From Lacrimispora sp. 210928-DFI.3.58 (GTDB lineage: Bacteria; Bacillota; Clostridia; Lachnospirales; Lachnospiraceae): a DNA stretch of 64,000 nucleotides. The notes under the pieces were generated by a model, which was not told the origin of the DNA, did no database searches, and was given only the letters and a program-made list of their open reading frames with translations. Below are positions 26,895 through 36,452 of the stretch, piece by piece (positions within the stretch are counted from its first letter, which is position 1; the number at the start of each line of letters is the position of its first letter). The stretch is taken from positions 1-64,000 of the forward strand of contig NZ_JAJCIC010000024.1 of NCBI RefSeq assembly GCF_020554865.1, given 5' to 3'. The translations under genes were made by a program, and so were the position numbers.

Positions 26895-29800
26895 ATGAAC
26901 AAGACAGCCATAAAGAATTTTGCGATCTGGGCGCGGAATAAGCTGATTGCAGATGTCAGCTATGATGCCCGCCTGATCGGTATTACGGAGGACGGCATTG
27001 CAAAGCCGTTGCCGCAGAGCTTCGGCGGCACTCAGTTCTTCGATATCGGCACCGCAGAACCGTATTCGATTTCCGGCGAGGCTGTGCGCCAGCGTGACAA
27101 GCTGATAGAGGTCATCCAGCAGAAGGAAAAGGATACCGACTACAAAACCGCATATCAGTATGTGATCGAGGAGGTTGCCTATACATGGTTCAACCGCTTG
27201 ATTGCTATCCGTTTCATGGAGGTCAATGACTATCTGCCTTCCCATATCCGGGTTCTTTCTTCCGAGAGCGGTAAGCTGGAGCCGGATCTGGTCACAACAC
27301 CGTTTGACGCAGAGCTGCCCTTCACTACGGAGGAAGAGACACAGATTTTCCAGCTGAAGCAGGACAATAAGCTGGACGAGGAGTTCCGTATCCTGTTCCT
27401 GAAGCAGTGCAACGCCCTGAACGAGATTCTGCCTGCTCTGTTTGAAAAGACAAAGAACTACACCGAGCTGCTGCTCAGCTTGTCCGTTATTGACCAGGAT
27501 GGCGTGGTCTATCATCTGATTCACGATATCCCGGAGGATGACTTCAACATCGAGCGCGGTGGTCAGGTGGAGATTATCGGCTGGCTGTACCAGTATTACA
27601 ATACCGAGCCGAAGGCCGCTGCATTTGCCAAGAACGGTAAGATCACCAAAGAGGAAATCCCTGCTGTAACCCAGCTGTTCACCCCGGACTGGATCGTCCG
27701 CTACATGGTGGAGAACAGCCTTGGCCGTCTGTGGGTGGAAGGACACCCGGAATGCGGCCTGAAAGAAAACTGGAAATACTATCTGGAAGAAGCACAGCAG
27801 GAGCCGGAGGTGCAGGCAAAACTTGCAGAAATTCGTAAAGAGTATTCCGCACTGAATCCGGAAGACATCAAGCTCATCGACCCCTGCATGGGTTCCGGTC
27901 ATATCCTGGTATATGCCTTTGATGTGCTGATGCAGATTTACGAGAGTGCCGGTTATAGCCAGCGTGATGCTGCGAAGAGCATTCTGGAACACAACATCTA
28001 CGGTCTGGACATTGATGACCGTGCCTATCAGTTGGCGTACTTTGCCGTGATGATGAAAGCACGGCAGTACAACCGCCGTATCTTAAACGGTGAAAACACC
28101 TGCCATGTCTATGCCATTCAGGAGAGCAACAGCATCAACCGTGCGCACCTGAAATATTTCGGCGCAGGGATGGACGATATCGAGAAGAATGCCGCCAAGA
28201 TGCAGCTGGAAGGTTTGCTGGACACCCTGACCGATGCCAAGGAGTATGGCTCTATCCTGAATGTGGAGAGCTACAACTGGGATTTGCTGCGCCGGTTTGT
28301 GGCAGCGGAAGATACCGACGGTCAGATCAGCATGGACAGCGTGGGCGTGGAAGATACCGCCGAGCAGCTGAATCGGCTCATTGACATTGGCGAAACTGCA
28401 AGTAGAAAGTATGATATAGTGGTCACAAATCCGCCTTATAGAGCAGTTGCTGATTGTACAGAACGCTTAAATAGCTTTGTGAAAGCAAACTATCCTGATA
28501 GCAAAAATGATTTAAGTACGATATTCATGGAAAAAACATTGAGTATGTCCAAGCCTCATGGATTTATGGCAATGATCAATATACCGGTGTGGATGTCGAA
28601 GTCAAGTTTTGAACAGCTACGGTATAAATTACTGGCATTGCATACGTTTGTTGCTGTGGCTCACTGTGGACGAGGCATATTTGGTTCGGATTTTGGAACA
28701 GTAGCGTTTGTTGTCCAAAATAGTCATATTAAAATGTATAAAGCGTTATTCCGCCAGTTGTTTGATGAATTGGGAGCGGTGGATTCTGTTGAGCAAAAGG
28801 AAAAGTGGTTCTTAGAAGGAAAAGGAGTGTTCTATGCCTATCCAGATAAATTCTTGAAGATTGCGAGCTATCCTATTGCATATTGGGTAAGTGATCGCCT
28901 TTTGACAATTCTAAATGAATGCAAACCATTGACCGAATTTGCAGCACCGCGAAAAGGATTAACTACTGGCGATAATGATACATTTGCACGACTTTGGTTT
29001 GAAATAGAACTGGCTAAATTTGGAATCGATGGGAATGATCGCACGAAGTGGTATCCGATGACAAAAGGTGGAGATTTTAGGCGTTGGTATGGAAATAACA
29101 GTTACGTTGTAAACTGGGAAAACGATGGACTTGAAATCTGCAACTTCAAAGATGAAAAAGGAAAGTTGCGCTCTCGTCCGCAAAATGTTTCTTATTATTT
29201 CCATGAGGGAATATCGTGGAATGATACGACAGCGACTGGAAAAATTGCGTTTCGCTATCAAACAAAGGAATATATTCCGAATGCATCTGGTCCGTGTGTG
29301 TATGCAAATAAAGATTTGTGGTATCTATTTGGTTTGCTGAACTCTAAAGTGTCTCAAGTTCTTTTGGAGATTCTTGCACCAAATATGAAGTTTGAAGTTG
29401 GTCAAATGGGGCTTGTTCCAATTATTATGGAAAATCGCCCAGAAGTTGAAGAGCTTTCACACAATACTGTTCGAATAGCAAAATCGGATTGGGATTCCTT
29501 TGAAACCTCTTGGGATTTTCAGAAGCACCCATTGCTCCGCAATGTTTCTGCGATTTCCGAGGCCTTTACCCAGTGGCAGGCGGAATGTGATGACCGTTTC
29601 AACCAGCTGAAAGCCAATGAAGAAGAGTTGAACCGCATTTTTATTGACATTTACGGCTTGCAGGACGAGTTGACCCCGGAAGTGGAGGATAAAGATGTGA
29701 CCGTGCGCAAGGCTGACTTGCAACGTGATATCAAGAGCCTGCTCAGCTATGCGGTGGGCTGTATGTTTGGCCGCTACTCGCTGGATAAACCCGGTCTTAT

Positions 29801-30626
29801 TTTTGCAGGTGGAAACTTTGATTCTGTCTATTGGAAATACAAGGGACAGGCTGCATTAGATGAAAATGGCGACCCAATCGAAGGTGGATATGCAGGAATT
29901 TCCTTGGCAGAGTACCATTATCCAAAGTTCCACGATACCGACGATTGGGAAACGGCAACATGGCTTTCTTATGAACCAGATGTAGACAATGTCATTCCTA
30001 TCACCGATGAAGAATATCTGGACGATGATATCGTTTCGCGCCTGTGTGCATGGCTGAAAGCGGTTTATGGTGCAGATACGCTGGAAGAAAACCTCGATTA
30101 TATCGCAAAAGCCCTTGGCAATAAGGGCAGCACCAGCCGGGAGATTATCCGCAACTACTTCCTGAACGACTTCTTCAGGGATCACTGCCAGACATACTCT
30201 GTCACCGGTTCCGGCAAGCGTCCGATCTACTGGCTGTTTGACAGCGGCAAGCAGAACGGCTTCAAGGCACTGGTTTACCTGCATCGCTACACGCCGGATA
30301 CCATCGGCAACCTGCGTATCGACTACCTGCACAAGATGCAGCGTGTATATGAATCCGAGATCAACCGAATGCAGGATATGATGGATCACAGCGAGAATGC
30401 CCGCGAAGTGGCAGCAGCCGGGAAGCGCAAGGATAAACTTGCCAAGCAGTTGAAGGAATGTCGGGAATACGATGAGAAGATCAGCCATCTGGCACTTTCC
30501 CGTATCGAGCTTGACCTCGATGACGGCGTAAAGGTCAACTACCGCAAGCTCCAGACCGCCCAGGACGGCAAGTTCTATGAGGTGCTGGCAGACAGTAAGA
30601 ATATCATGGTGAAAGAAAAGAAATAA
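26895..30626 (+). CDS. pglX: BREX adenine methyltransferase PglX
   Basis: This 1,243-residue class 1 BREX methyltransferase has motif I DPCMGSGHILV (from Asp329) and motif IV NPPY (from Asn512), the N6-adenine methylase core. PglX marks host DNA, and its absence from phage DNA triggers exclusion. GGAGG precedes the ATG. Base composition is mosaic. By hand count one 60-base line before the core (27,841) has 33 G+C. Two lines in the centre (28,441 and 28,501) have 23 and 20. The AT-rich part runs from about 28,400 to 29,560, covering motif IV and the presumed target-recognition region. That suggests exchange of the specificity portion. No frameshift is seen. Confidence 0.94.
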   Translation: MNKTAIKNFAIWARNKLIADVSYDARLIGITEDGIAKPLPQSFGGTQFFDIGTAEPYSISGEAVRQRDKLIEVIQQKEKDTDYKTAYQYVIEEVAYTWFNRLIAIRFMEVNDYLPSHIRVLSSESGKLEPDLVTTPFDAELPFTTEEETQIFQLKQDNKLDEEFRILFLKQCNALNEILPALFEKTKNYTELLLSLSVIDQDGVVYHLIHDIPEDDFNIERGGQVEIIGWLYQYYNTEPKAAAFAKNGKITKEEIPAVTQLFTPDWIVRYMVENSLGRLWVEGHPECGLKENWKYYLEEAQQEPEVQAKLAEIRKEYSALNPEDIKLIDPCMGSGHILVYAFDVLMQIYESAGYSQRDAAKSILEHNIYGLDIDDRAYQLAYFAVMMKARQYNRRILNGENTCHVYAIQESNSINRAHLKYFGAGMDDIEKNAAKMQLEGLLDTLTDAKEYGSILNVESYNWDLLRRFVAAEDTDGQISMDSVGVEDTAEQLNRLIDIGETASRKYDIVVTNPPYRAVADCTERLNSFVKANYPDSKNDLSTIFMEKTLSMSKPHGFMAMINIPVWMSKSSFEQLRYKLLALHTFVAVAHCGRGIFGSDFGTVAFVVQNSHIKMYKALFRQLFDELGAVDSVEQKEKWFLEGKGVFYAYPDKFLKIASYPIAYWVSDRLLTILNECKPLTEFAAPRKGLTTGDNDTFARLWFEIELAKFGIDGNDRTKWYPMTKGGDFRRWYGNNSYVVNWENDGLEICNFKDEKGKLRSRPQNVSYYFHEGISWNDTTATGKIAFRYQTKEYIPNASGPCVYANKDLWYLFGLLNSKVSQVLLEILAPNMKFEVGQMGLVPIIMENRPEVEELSHNTVRIAKSDWDSFETSWDFQKHPLLRNVSAISEAFTQWQAECDDRFNQLKANEEELNRIFIDIYGLQDELTPEVEDKDVTVRKADLQRDIKSLLSYAVGCMFGRYSLDKPGLIFAGGNFDSVYWKYKGQAALDENGDPIEGGYAGISLAEYHYPKFHDTDDWETATWLSYEPDVDNVIPITDEEYLDDDIVSRLCAWLKAVYGADTLEENLDYIAKALGNKGSTSREIIRNYFLNDFFRDHCQTYSVTGSGKRPIYWLFDSGKQNGFKALVYLHRYTPDTIGNLRIDYLHKMQRVYESEINRMQDMMDHSENAREVAAAGKRKDKLAKQLKECREYDEKISHLALSRIELDLDDGVKVNYRKLQTAQDGKFYEVLADSKNIMVKEKK

Positions 30627-30652
30627 GAAAAATGACCGGAGGGAGTGGGAAA

Positions 30653-31024
30653 ATGCAAAATCACTGGACAAAGGATGATGTCGCGGCGGCATGGCAGCGT
30701 TTTGAACGTACATATGCCCATGATCCGGTGGCATACCGCTTCCTCTGCGGTCATTGTATTCAAGATGAAACCGATGAAGATGCGTTGGATTACAATATCA
30801 TTGGTGTCTGGCTAGTCTGTCATAGAAAATATCGTGACTGGTCAACCGAGAAATCCTATGATCTGGCATGGATACTGAAATTTATGCAGGCGTATCACAT
30901 GACGATTCCACGGTACATCAAAAGAACAAAGTTCTACCGGAAAAAGATGAAGCTATTGCTGAGTTCTCTTGTAAGAGATAAAGACCAATCACAGGAAAAA
31001 AGGACAATGATATGGCAGAATTGA
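30653..31024 (+). CDS. Unknown 123-residue protein between pglX and pglZ
   Basis: From the ATG at 30653 (after GGAGGG) the frame runs 123 codons and overlaps pglZ by 13 bases. The product has WTKDDVAAAWQRFERTYAHDPVAYRFLCGHCIQDETDEDALDY in pieces, then WLVCHRKYRDWSTEKSYDLAWILKFMQAYHMTIPRYI and a basic tail. It contains three cysteines and many aromatic residues. I do not recognise it as a BREX component. Its place inside the operon, with coupled translation, argues for a role with BREX or for a small co-inherited regulator. The upstream alternative start at 30632 is less likely. Confidence 0.66.
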   Translation: MQNHWTKDDVAAAWQRFERTYAHDPVAYRFLCGHCIQDETDEDALDYNIIGVWLVCHRKYRDWSTEKSYDLAWILKFMQAYHMTIPRYIKRTKFYRKKMKLLLSSLVRDKDQSQEKRTMIWQN

Positions 31025-33534
31025 ACCTGAAACAAATTATAGACCGCCTGAATGCGGAATTTACCGGAGAGACCCGGAAACTGGTTTTCTGGTACGATGA
31101 TAAGGCAGAATTTGCCGAGGATATGGAGACAGTTGAGCTTCAGAATGCGAAGATCTACCATCTCCAGCCGGATAACCAGTTCTATACAAAGTATTTTCTG
31201 GAGCGTGTGGATAAGACCACGAATTATCTGATCTATGCACCGTTTCCGAAGCCGGATGTAAGGGACAACCATCTGGAAGACACAATGCTGTATTCCAGAC
31301 GGTTCTTTGCTGACCGTGCCTCCCTGCTGTCGGTTGACCTGGGTATTGAGGAAAAGTACAAGCCGGTTATTGAGAAGCACATCAAGTTTTTCGCCAACAA
31401 AGAGCGCACTCAGCGGTTCTATGATTTGGAAATCGAAAACTTCAATGAAGAAAATATCCTTGTCGGTCTGCTAAGTGCAGTCTGCAAGGCGCGTACCTGC
31501 TCTTTTGAGGAAGTCGTGCGCATCGTGTTGACAGATGGCGAGTTGGTGGACAATGCTTTCTTGCAGGAGTTTGAAAAATACGACCTGCTGTCTGCATTCT
31601 GGCAGCTCTGTGAGCAGCATTTCGGATACACCGATACAAAACCGAGTTTGGAACGGCTGCTGGTAACATTGTTCGTTACTTATACTGGGCGATATGTGCA
31701 GGCAGAGCTTCCGGCAGCATGGAGGAGCTTTGTCTCCTACAAGTCCGGTAATATCATCGCATTTCTCGATAGCTTGATGAACAGCGTCCTGTACCGGGAC
31801 AAATACGATGCTCTGTCGGCGCACGTTGCCAAGGGTCTGAATGTTCTTTCGGCATTTGCAGGAATGCGAGTGGACGATTTGATGGAGTGCGATACTTTCC
31901 TTGCCGTGGATCAAGTGCTGGTAAAGTGGCTCATTAGCAGACTTGTTTCGGAAGATATTGGTGCAATCGTAAACGGATTTACCATTCCGGAACTCTGTGA
32001 AAAACGGGCTAAAATGCACTTTGGAAGAAAAACCGGGAAGACGTATCAGCTGCTTTTTAGTGCGTACAACATGGTGAAGGAAGCGGATTACCATGCCGCA
32101 GATGGCTTAAAGCCAATTATCGACCGATATCTTGCTGCGGATTACAATATGGATCAGCAGTATCGAAAATTCTACTATTATTACGACCAGCTGGAGAGCA
32201 CGGAAAGCTTTGAGCCGCTTCGGGAACTGGTGGAAAATATCTACACGAACGAATATCTGGCTTGCCTGCTCCCTGCCTGGAATGCTGGAATCCAGCAGGA
32301 TGCCGCATTTTCGGTAATTCCGTTGCAGCGAGATTTTTACAATGCCAATCTGCGATATACCAAAGAACGCACCGTGGTCATCATTTCGGATGCCATGCGT
32401 TACGAGGTCGGACAGGAGTTGTTTGCCAGAATGCAGGATGACCCGAAATGCACGGCAAAACTTTCTGTACAGTTGAGTGTTCTTCCGTCTTATACGAGGC
32501 TCGGTATGGCAGCACTTTTGCCACATAAGACACTGGAAATGACGGATGATTTTCAGGTACTGGCAGATGGTATCCTTTGCGATAATCTGGCAGGTCGGCA
32601 GCAGGTGCTGCAAAGCTATAACCCGGATAGTGTCTGTGTACAGTTCGATGATATCAAAAATCTGAAAGTGGCAGAGCTGCGAGATGTGCTGACAAAACGT
32701 CAGATCATCTATGTATACCATAATCAGATCGACGCGCGTGGAGACAAGGCAAATACCGAGGATGAGGTGTTTAATGCGTGTGAGGAAGCCGTTCAGGAAA
32801 TTATGGATCTGATTCATAGAATCTCCGTTAGCGGCAACACCTATCATTTTATCGTTACTGCCGATCATGGCTTTATTTATAAGCGTGATAAGCTGACAGA
32901 AAGTGACAAAATCTCCGGGAAAAGCGCGGACAAAGCATTTGTCAATCGCAGATTTATTGTGTCCAAGGCGGCACTGGGAGATGATGGCATCGACCATATG
33001 AGCATGGGACGCATTCTGGGGAACGAGGACAGCAAGATGGTGTCCTATCCTGTCAGCAGTAATGTCTTTAAGGTGGCCGGAGGCGGTGCTAACTATGTGC
33101 ATGGCGGTTCCTCACCGCAGGAAATGCTGGTGCCGGTGCTGGAGTTTAAGATGGAACGCGGTCACATGGAAACAAAGAATGCAGAAATTGCTCTGGTCAG
33201 CATCGTCCATAAGATCACGAACCTGATCACTTCCATGGACTTTATCCAGTCGGATGCAGTCAGTGATACTGTAAAAGCGGCAAAATACCGTATTTTCTTC
33301 CTCTCGGAAGACAATGAGAAAATCTCGAACGAAAACAGCTATGTGGCGGACAGTCGCGAGGAAAATGCGCAGAAGCGTATCTTCCGGATGCGTTTCACAT
33401 TCAAGAATAAGAAATACGACAAGGACAAGCAATATTACCTTGTGGTTTATGACGAAGAAAGCGGTCTGGAGCAGTGGAGGCAGCCTGTCATCATGGACAT
33501 TGCCTTTGCAGATGACTTTGGATTCGGATTCTGA
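31012..33534 (+). CDS. pglZ: BREX alkaline-phosphatase-like protein PglZ
   Basis: The 840-residue protein has the PglZ domain in the middle: TVVIISDAMRYEVGQELF (Asp460) and HFIVTADHGFIYKRD (Asp618-His619). These are the metal-site residues of the alkaline phosphatase fold. The N-terminus LKQIIDRLNAEF and KLVFWYDDKAEF is typical of type 1 PglZ. PglZ is the other signature protein of BREX besides BrxC; a phosphatase or phosphodiesterase activity is expected from the fold. The start overlaps the preceding small gene by 13 bases. Confidence 0.93.
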   Translation: MAELNLKQIIDRLNAEFTGETRKLVFWYDDKAEFAEDMETVELQNAKIYHLQPDNQFYTKYFLERVDKTTNYLIYAPFPKPDVRDNHLEDTMLYSRRFFADRASLLSVDLGIEEKYKPVIEKHIKFFANKERTQRFYDLEIENFNEENILVGLLSAVCKARTCSFEEVVRIVLTDGELVDNAFLQEFEKYDLLSAFWQLCEQHFGYTDTKPSLERLLVTLFVTYTGRYVQAELPAAWRSFVSYKSGNIIAFLDSLMNSVLYRDKYDALSAHVAKGLNVLSAFAGMRVDDLMECDTFLAVDQVLVKWLISRLVSEDIGAIVNGFTIPELCEKRAKMHFGRKTGKTYQLLFSAYNMVKEADYHAADGLKPIIDRYLAADYNMDQQYRKFYYYYDQLESTESFEPLRELVENIYTNEYLACLLPAWNAGIQQDAAFSVIPLQRDFYNANLRYTKERTVVIISDAMRYEVGQELFARMQDDPKCTAKLSVQLSVLPSYTRLGMAALLPHKTLEMTDDFQVLADGILCDNLAGRQQVLQSYNPDSVCVQFDDIKNLKVAELRDVLTKRQIIYVYHNQIDARGDKANTEDEVFNACEEAVQEIMDLIHRISVSGNTYHFIVTADHGFIYKRDKLTESDKISGKSADKAFVNRRFIVSKAALGDDGIDHMSMGRILGNEDSKMVSYPVSSNVFKVAGGGANYVHGGSSPQEMLVPVLEFKMERGHMETKNAEIALVSIVHKITNLITSMDFIQSDAVSDTVKAAKYRIFFLSEDNEKISNENSYVADSREENAQKRIFRMRFTFKNKKYDKDKQYYLVVYDEESGLEQWRQPVIMDIAFADDFGFGF

Positions 33535-33557
33535 TACAGAGGAGGCAGGAATTCCGT

Positions 33558-35678
33558 ATGGAAATGATGGATATGGCGGCAGACGATACCCGTGAAGAAC
33601 TGCGCCGGAAGCTGCGCAGCAACTTTGACGGTCGGATCGTCCGCAAAGACCTGACAAAGAAAATAAAAGAAGGAGCGAATGTTCCGGTCTATGTGCTGGA
33701 GTTCCTGCTGGGTCAGTATTGTAGTTCAGACGATGAGACAATCATTGAGCAGGGCGTTCAGAATGTGAAACGCATTCTGGCAGACAATTTTGTCCGCCCG
33801 GATGAGGCTCAGAAAATTCTCTCCCAGCTACGCAAGAACGGGAGTCATACCATTATTGATATGGTAACAGTACATCTGGACATCAAAAAGGATTGCTTTT
33901 TTGCAGAGTTCTCTAACCTTGGTCTCACCAATGTGCCGATTACGGATGATTATCCGGAAAAATATGACCGGCTGCTTTGCGGCGGTATCTGGTGCATCGT
34001 GCAGCTGGAATATGAGTCTGAGGGAGACAGCAGCTTTGGAATCACGGATATAGATGGACAGCCGATTTCCTCTAAACAGAAAAAGCAGAAGGATATCTCT
34101 CCCATCAGCATCCATAAGCTGACTCCGATTCAGATGCCCCATATCGACATTGAAGAAGTTCGAGAGGGACGCAAGGCATTCACACAGGAAGAGTGGATGG
34201 ATGTTATGCTGCGTTCCTGCGGATATGAGCCGGAACAGCTGAACAATCGGGAAAAGTGGCTGCTGCTTGCGCGTATGTTACCGCTGGTGGAGAACAACTT
34301 CAATCTCTGTGAGTTGGGGCCGCGCAGCACAGGCAAGTCCCATATCTATAAAGAAATCAGTCCGAACAGTATCCTGGTATCCGGTGGTCAGACGACCGTT
34401 GCAAATCTGTTTTACAATATGGGGCGCAAAACCGTAGGTTTGGTAGGCTTATGGGACTGCGTTGCCTTTGATGAGGTTGCCGGAATCAAGTTTAAGGACA
34501 AAGACGGCATTCAGATTATGAAAGACTATATGGCTTCCGGCTCCTTTGCCCGCGGCAAAGAGGAAAAGGCAGCATCGGCTTCTATGGTCTTTGTAGGAAA
34601 CATCAATCAGAGCGTGGATGTGTTGCTTAAGACTTCCTCTCTGTTTGACCCGTTCCCGCCGGAGATGGGAACGGACACCGCCTTTCTTGACCGTCTGCAT
34701 TGCTACATTCCAGGCTGGGAGATTCCGAAGTTCCGTCCGGAGCATTTTACCAATGATTACGGCTTTATCACGGATTACTTGGCAGAGTTTATCCGAGAAC
34801 TGCGGAAAGAACAGTATGGTGATGCGTTGGATAAGTATTTCCGCCTTGGAAAGAACCTGAACCAGCGCGATACGATTGCTGTCCGCAAGATCGTAGGCGG
34901 CTATGTGAAATTGCTGTATCCGGATGGAGAATTCACGAAGGAACAGATTGAAGAAATTCTTGTATTTGCGCTGGAAATGCGCCGTCGCGTCAAGGAGCAG
35001 CTGAAAAAGCTGGGTGGAATGGAGTTCTATGATGTGAACTTCAGCTATATCGACCTTGATACCTTTGAAGAAAAATTTGTTTCCGTGCCAGAGCAGGGCG
35101 GCGGCAAACTCATTCCTGATGGTATCTGCAATCCTGGACAGGTATATACCGTAAGTCAGGGTAAGTCCGGTATGATCGGTGTATTCCGCCTCGAAAGCCA
35201 GATGCTGCCCGGCAACGGAAAATTTGAACGTACTGGCCTTGGCAGCGACCGTGACTGCAAGGAATCCACGAATACGGCGTTCAATTTCCTGAAAGCAAAC
35301 GGAAATCGAATCAGTGGCAGCATCAGCACCACGATGCGGGATTACATCATCAACTATCAGGATTTGCAGGGCATTGGCATGACTGGAAAGCTGGCATTGC
35401 CTACATTGATTGCACTATGCAGCATCGCTCTTGGACGGCCTACAGTCAGTACACTTGCCGTGCTGGGAGAAATCAGCATCAGCGGCACGATTCTGAAAGT
35501 GGACGAGCTTGCCAATAGTTTGCAGGTGTGCCTCGATAGCGGAGCAAAGAAAGTGCTGCTTCCGATTACCAGTGCAGCAGACCTTGGCACTGTGCCGCCG
35601 GAGCTGGTGGGGAGTTTTAATCTGATTTTCTACAGCAGTGCGGAAGATGCGGTGTTTAAGGCGTTGGGGGTAGAGTAA
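33558..35678 (+). CDS. brxL: BREX Lon-like AAA+ protein BrxL
   Basis: The 706-residue protein has Walker A GPRSTGKSH (from residue 254), a Walker B-like VAFDEVAGI, and a C-terminal Lon-protease-like domain from about residue 530. Where Lon has its catalytic Ser motif, this protein reads IGMTGKLALPTL. Where Lon has the catalytic Lys in GLKEKL, it reads ELANSL, so the protease dyad appears to be absent; that alignment was made by eye. BrxL completes the six-gene type 1 set brxA-brxB-brxC-pglX-pglZ-brxL. AGGAGG lies 12 bases before the ATG at 33558; ATGs at 33564 and 33567 are closer to it. Confidence 0.93.
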   Translation: MEMMDMAADDTREELRRKLRSNFDGRIVRKDLTKKIKEGANVPVYVLEFLLGQYCSSDDETIIEQGVQNVKRILADNFVRPDEAQKILSQLRKNGSHTIIDMVTVHLDIKKDCFFAEFSNLGLTNVPITDDYPEKYDRLLCGGIWCIVQLEYESEGDSSFGITDIDGQPISSKQKKQKDISPISIHKLTPIQMPHIDIEEVREGRKAFTQEEWMDVMLRSCGYEPEQLNNREKWLLLARMLPLVENNFNLCELGPRSTGKSHIYKEISPNSILVSGGQTTVANLFYNMGRKTVGLVGLWDCVAFDEVAGIKFKDKDGIQIMKDYMASGSFARGKEEKAASASMVFVGNINQSVDVLLKTSSLFDPFPPEMGTDTAFLDRLHCYIPGWEIPKFRPEHFTNDYGFITDYLAEFIRELRKEQYGDALDKYFRLGKNLNQRDTIAVRKIVGGYVKLLYPDGEFTKEQIEEILVFALEMRRRVKEQLKKLGGMEFYDVNFSYIDLDTFEEKFVSVPEQGGGKLIPDGICNPGQVYTVSQGKSGMIGVFRLESQMLPGNGKFERTGLGSDRDCKESTNTAFNFLKANGNRISGSISTTMRDYIINYQDLQGIGMTGKLALPTLIALCSIALGRPTVSTLAVLGEISISGTILKVDELANSLQVCLDSGAKKVLLPITSAADLGTVPPELVGSFNLIFYSSAEDAVFKALGVE

Positions 35679-35736
35679 CAGGTCTCTGAATGAAAGAATG
35701 TTTTGAAATCAGGGATGAGGTAGAAAGGAAAGTTCC

Positions 35737-36417
35737 ATGACAAAAGATGAAGTAAAAAAACTCAGGATGGACAGTCCGGAATCACTACAGTTTTTAAATA
35801 ATGCTACAAAATTTTATAATTTAATGATGATGTATCGTTGTGCTATTCGGGAGATACAAACTAAGCTTGAGGTTTTGGATGATGAATTTTCAGTTGAGAA
35901 CAATCGAAATCCTATTTCTTTTATAAAAACAAGAATTAAGAAGCCCAATAGTATTTACAATAAACTGCAGAAGATGGGATATGAATTTACAACAGAAAAT
36001 ATACAGACATATCTCAATGATGTAGCAGGCGTTCGAATAGTTTGTGCGTTTATTGACGATATTTATATGATATCAGATTTGATTACCAAACAGGATGATA
36101 TTAAAGTTATTGAAATAAAAGATTATATAAAAAATCCAAAATCGAATGGTTATCGAAGCTATCATATGATTGTTGAAATACCAGTATTTTTTGCTAAGGG
36201 TAAAACACCTATGCGTGTAGAATTACAGATTCGAACCAATGGTATGGATTTCTGGGCAACATTGGAACATCAACTTCGCTATAAAAAAGGAATTGAAGAA
36301 ATGCCTGGCTATGATGAGATAAGTGAAGAATTACTTCATTCTGCAAAAGCTATCATTGAAGCAGATAATGAAATGCAGAGAATAAAAGACAAAATTGGTA
36401 TGTTCCACGAAATTTAG
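35737..36417 (+). CDS. Small alarmone synthetase, RelA/SpoT domain
   Basis: The 226-residue protein is a stand-alone RelA/SpoT synthetase domain. It has KLQKMGYEFTTENI, then DVAGVRIVCAFIDDIY, SNGYRSYHMIVEIPV and the RVELQIRTNGMDFWATLEHQLRYK signature. It has neither a hydrolase nor a regulatory domain. Such RelQ/RelP-type enzymes make (p)ppGpp from ATP and GDP/GTP. It follows brxL by 58 bases and precedes cls by 35 bases, and it is clearly AT-richer than BREX. It could be co-transcribed with BREX or belong to the following island. A toxin-type SAS is possible, but no antitoxin partner is seen. Confidence 0.88.
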   Translation: MTKDEVKKLRMDSPESLQFLNNATKFYNLMMMYRCAIREIQTKLEVLDDEFSVENNRNPISFIKTRIKKPNSIYNKLQKMGYEFTTENIQTYLNDVAGVRIVCAFIDDIYMISDLITKQDDIKVIEIKDYIKNPKSNGYRSYHMIVEIPVFFAKGKTPMRVELQIRTNGMDFWATLEHQLRYKKGIEEMPGYDEISEELLHSAKAIIEADNEMQRIKDKIGMFHEI

Positions 36418-36452
36418 GGAGAAAACTGAGCAAGTAGGAAGGCGGAATATAT

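Noticed and set aside
28390..29560. An inserted separate gene inside pglX
   Set aside because: The reading frame stays open and in register through the AT-rich part and contains the expected NPPY motif, so it is a mosaic segment of the same gene.
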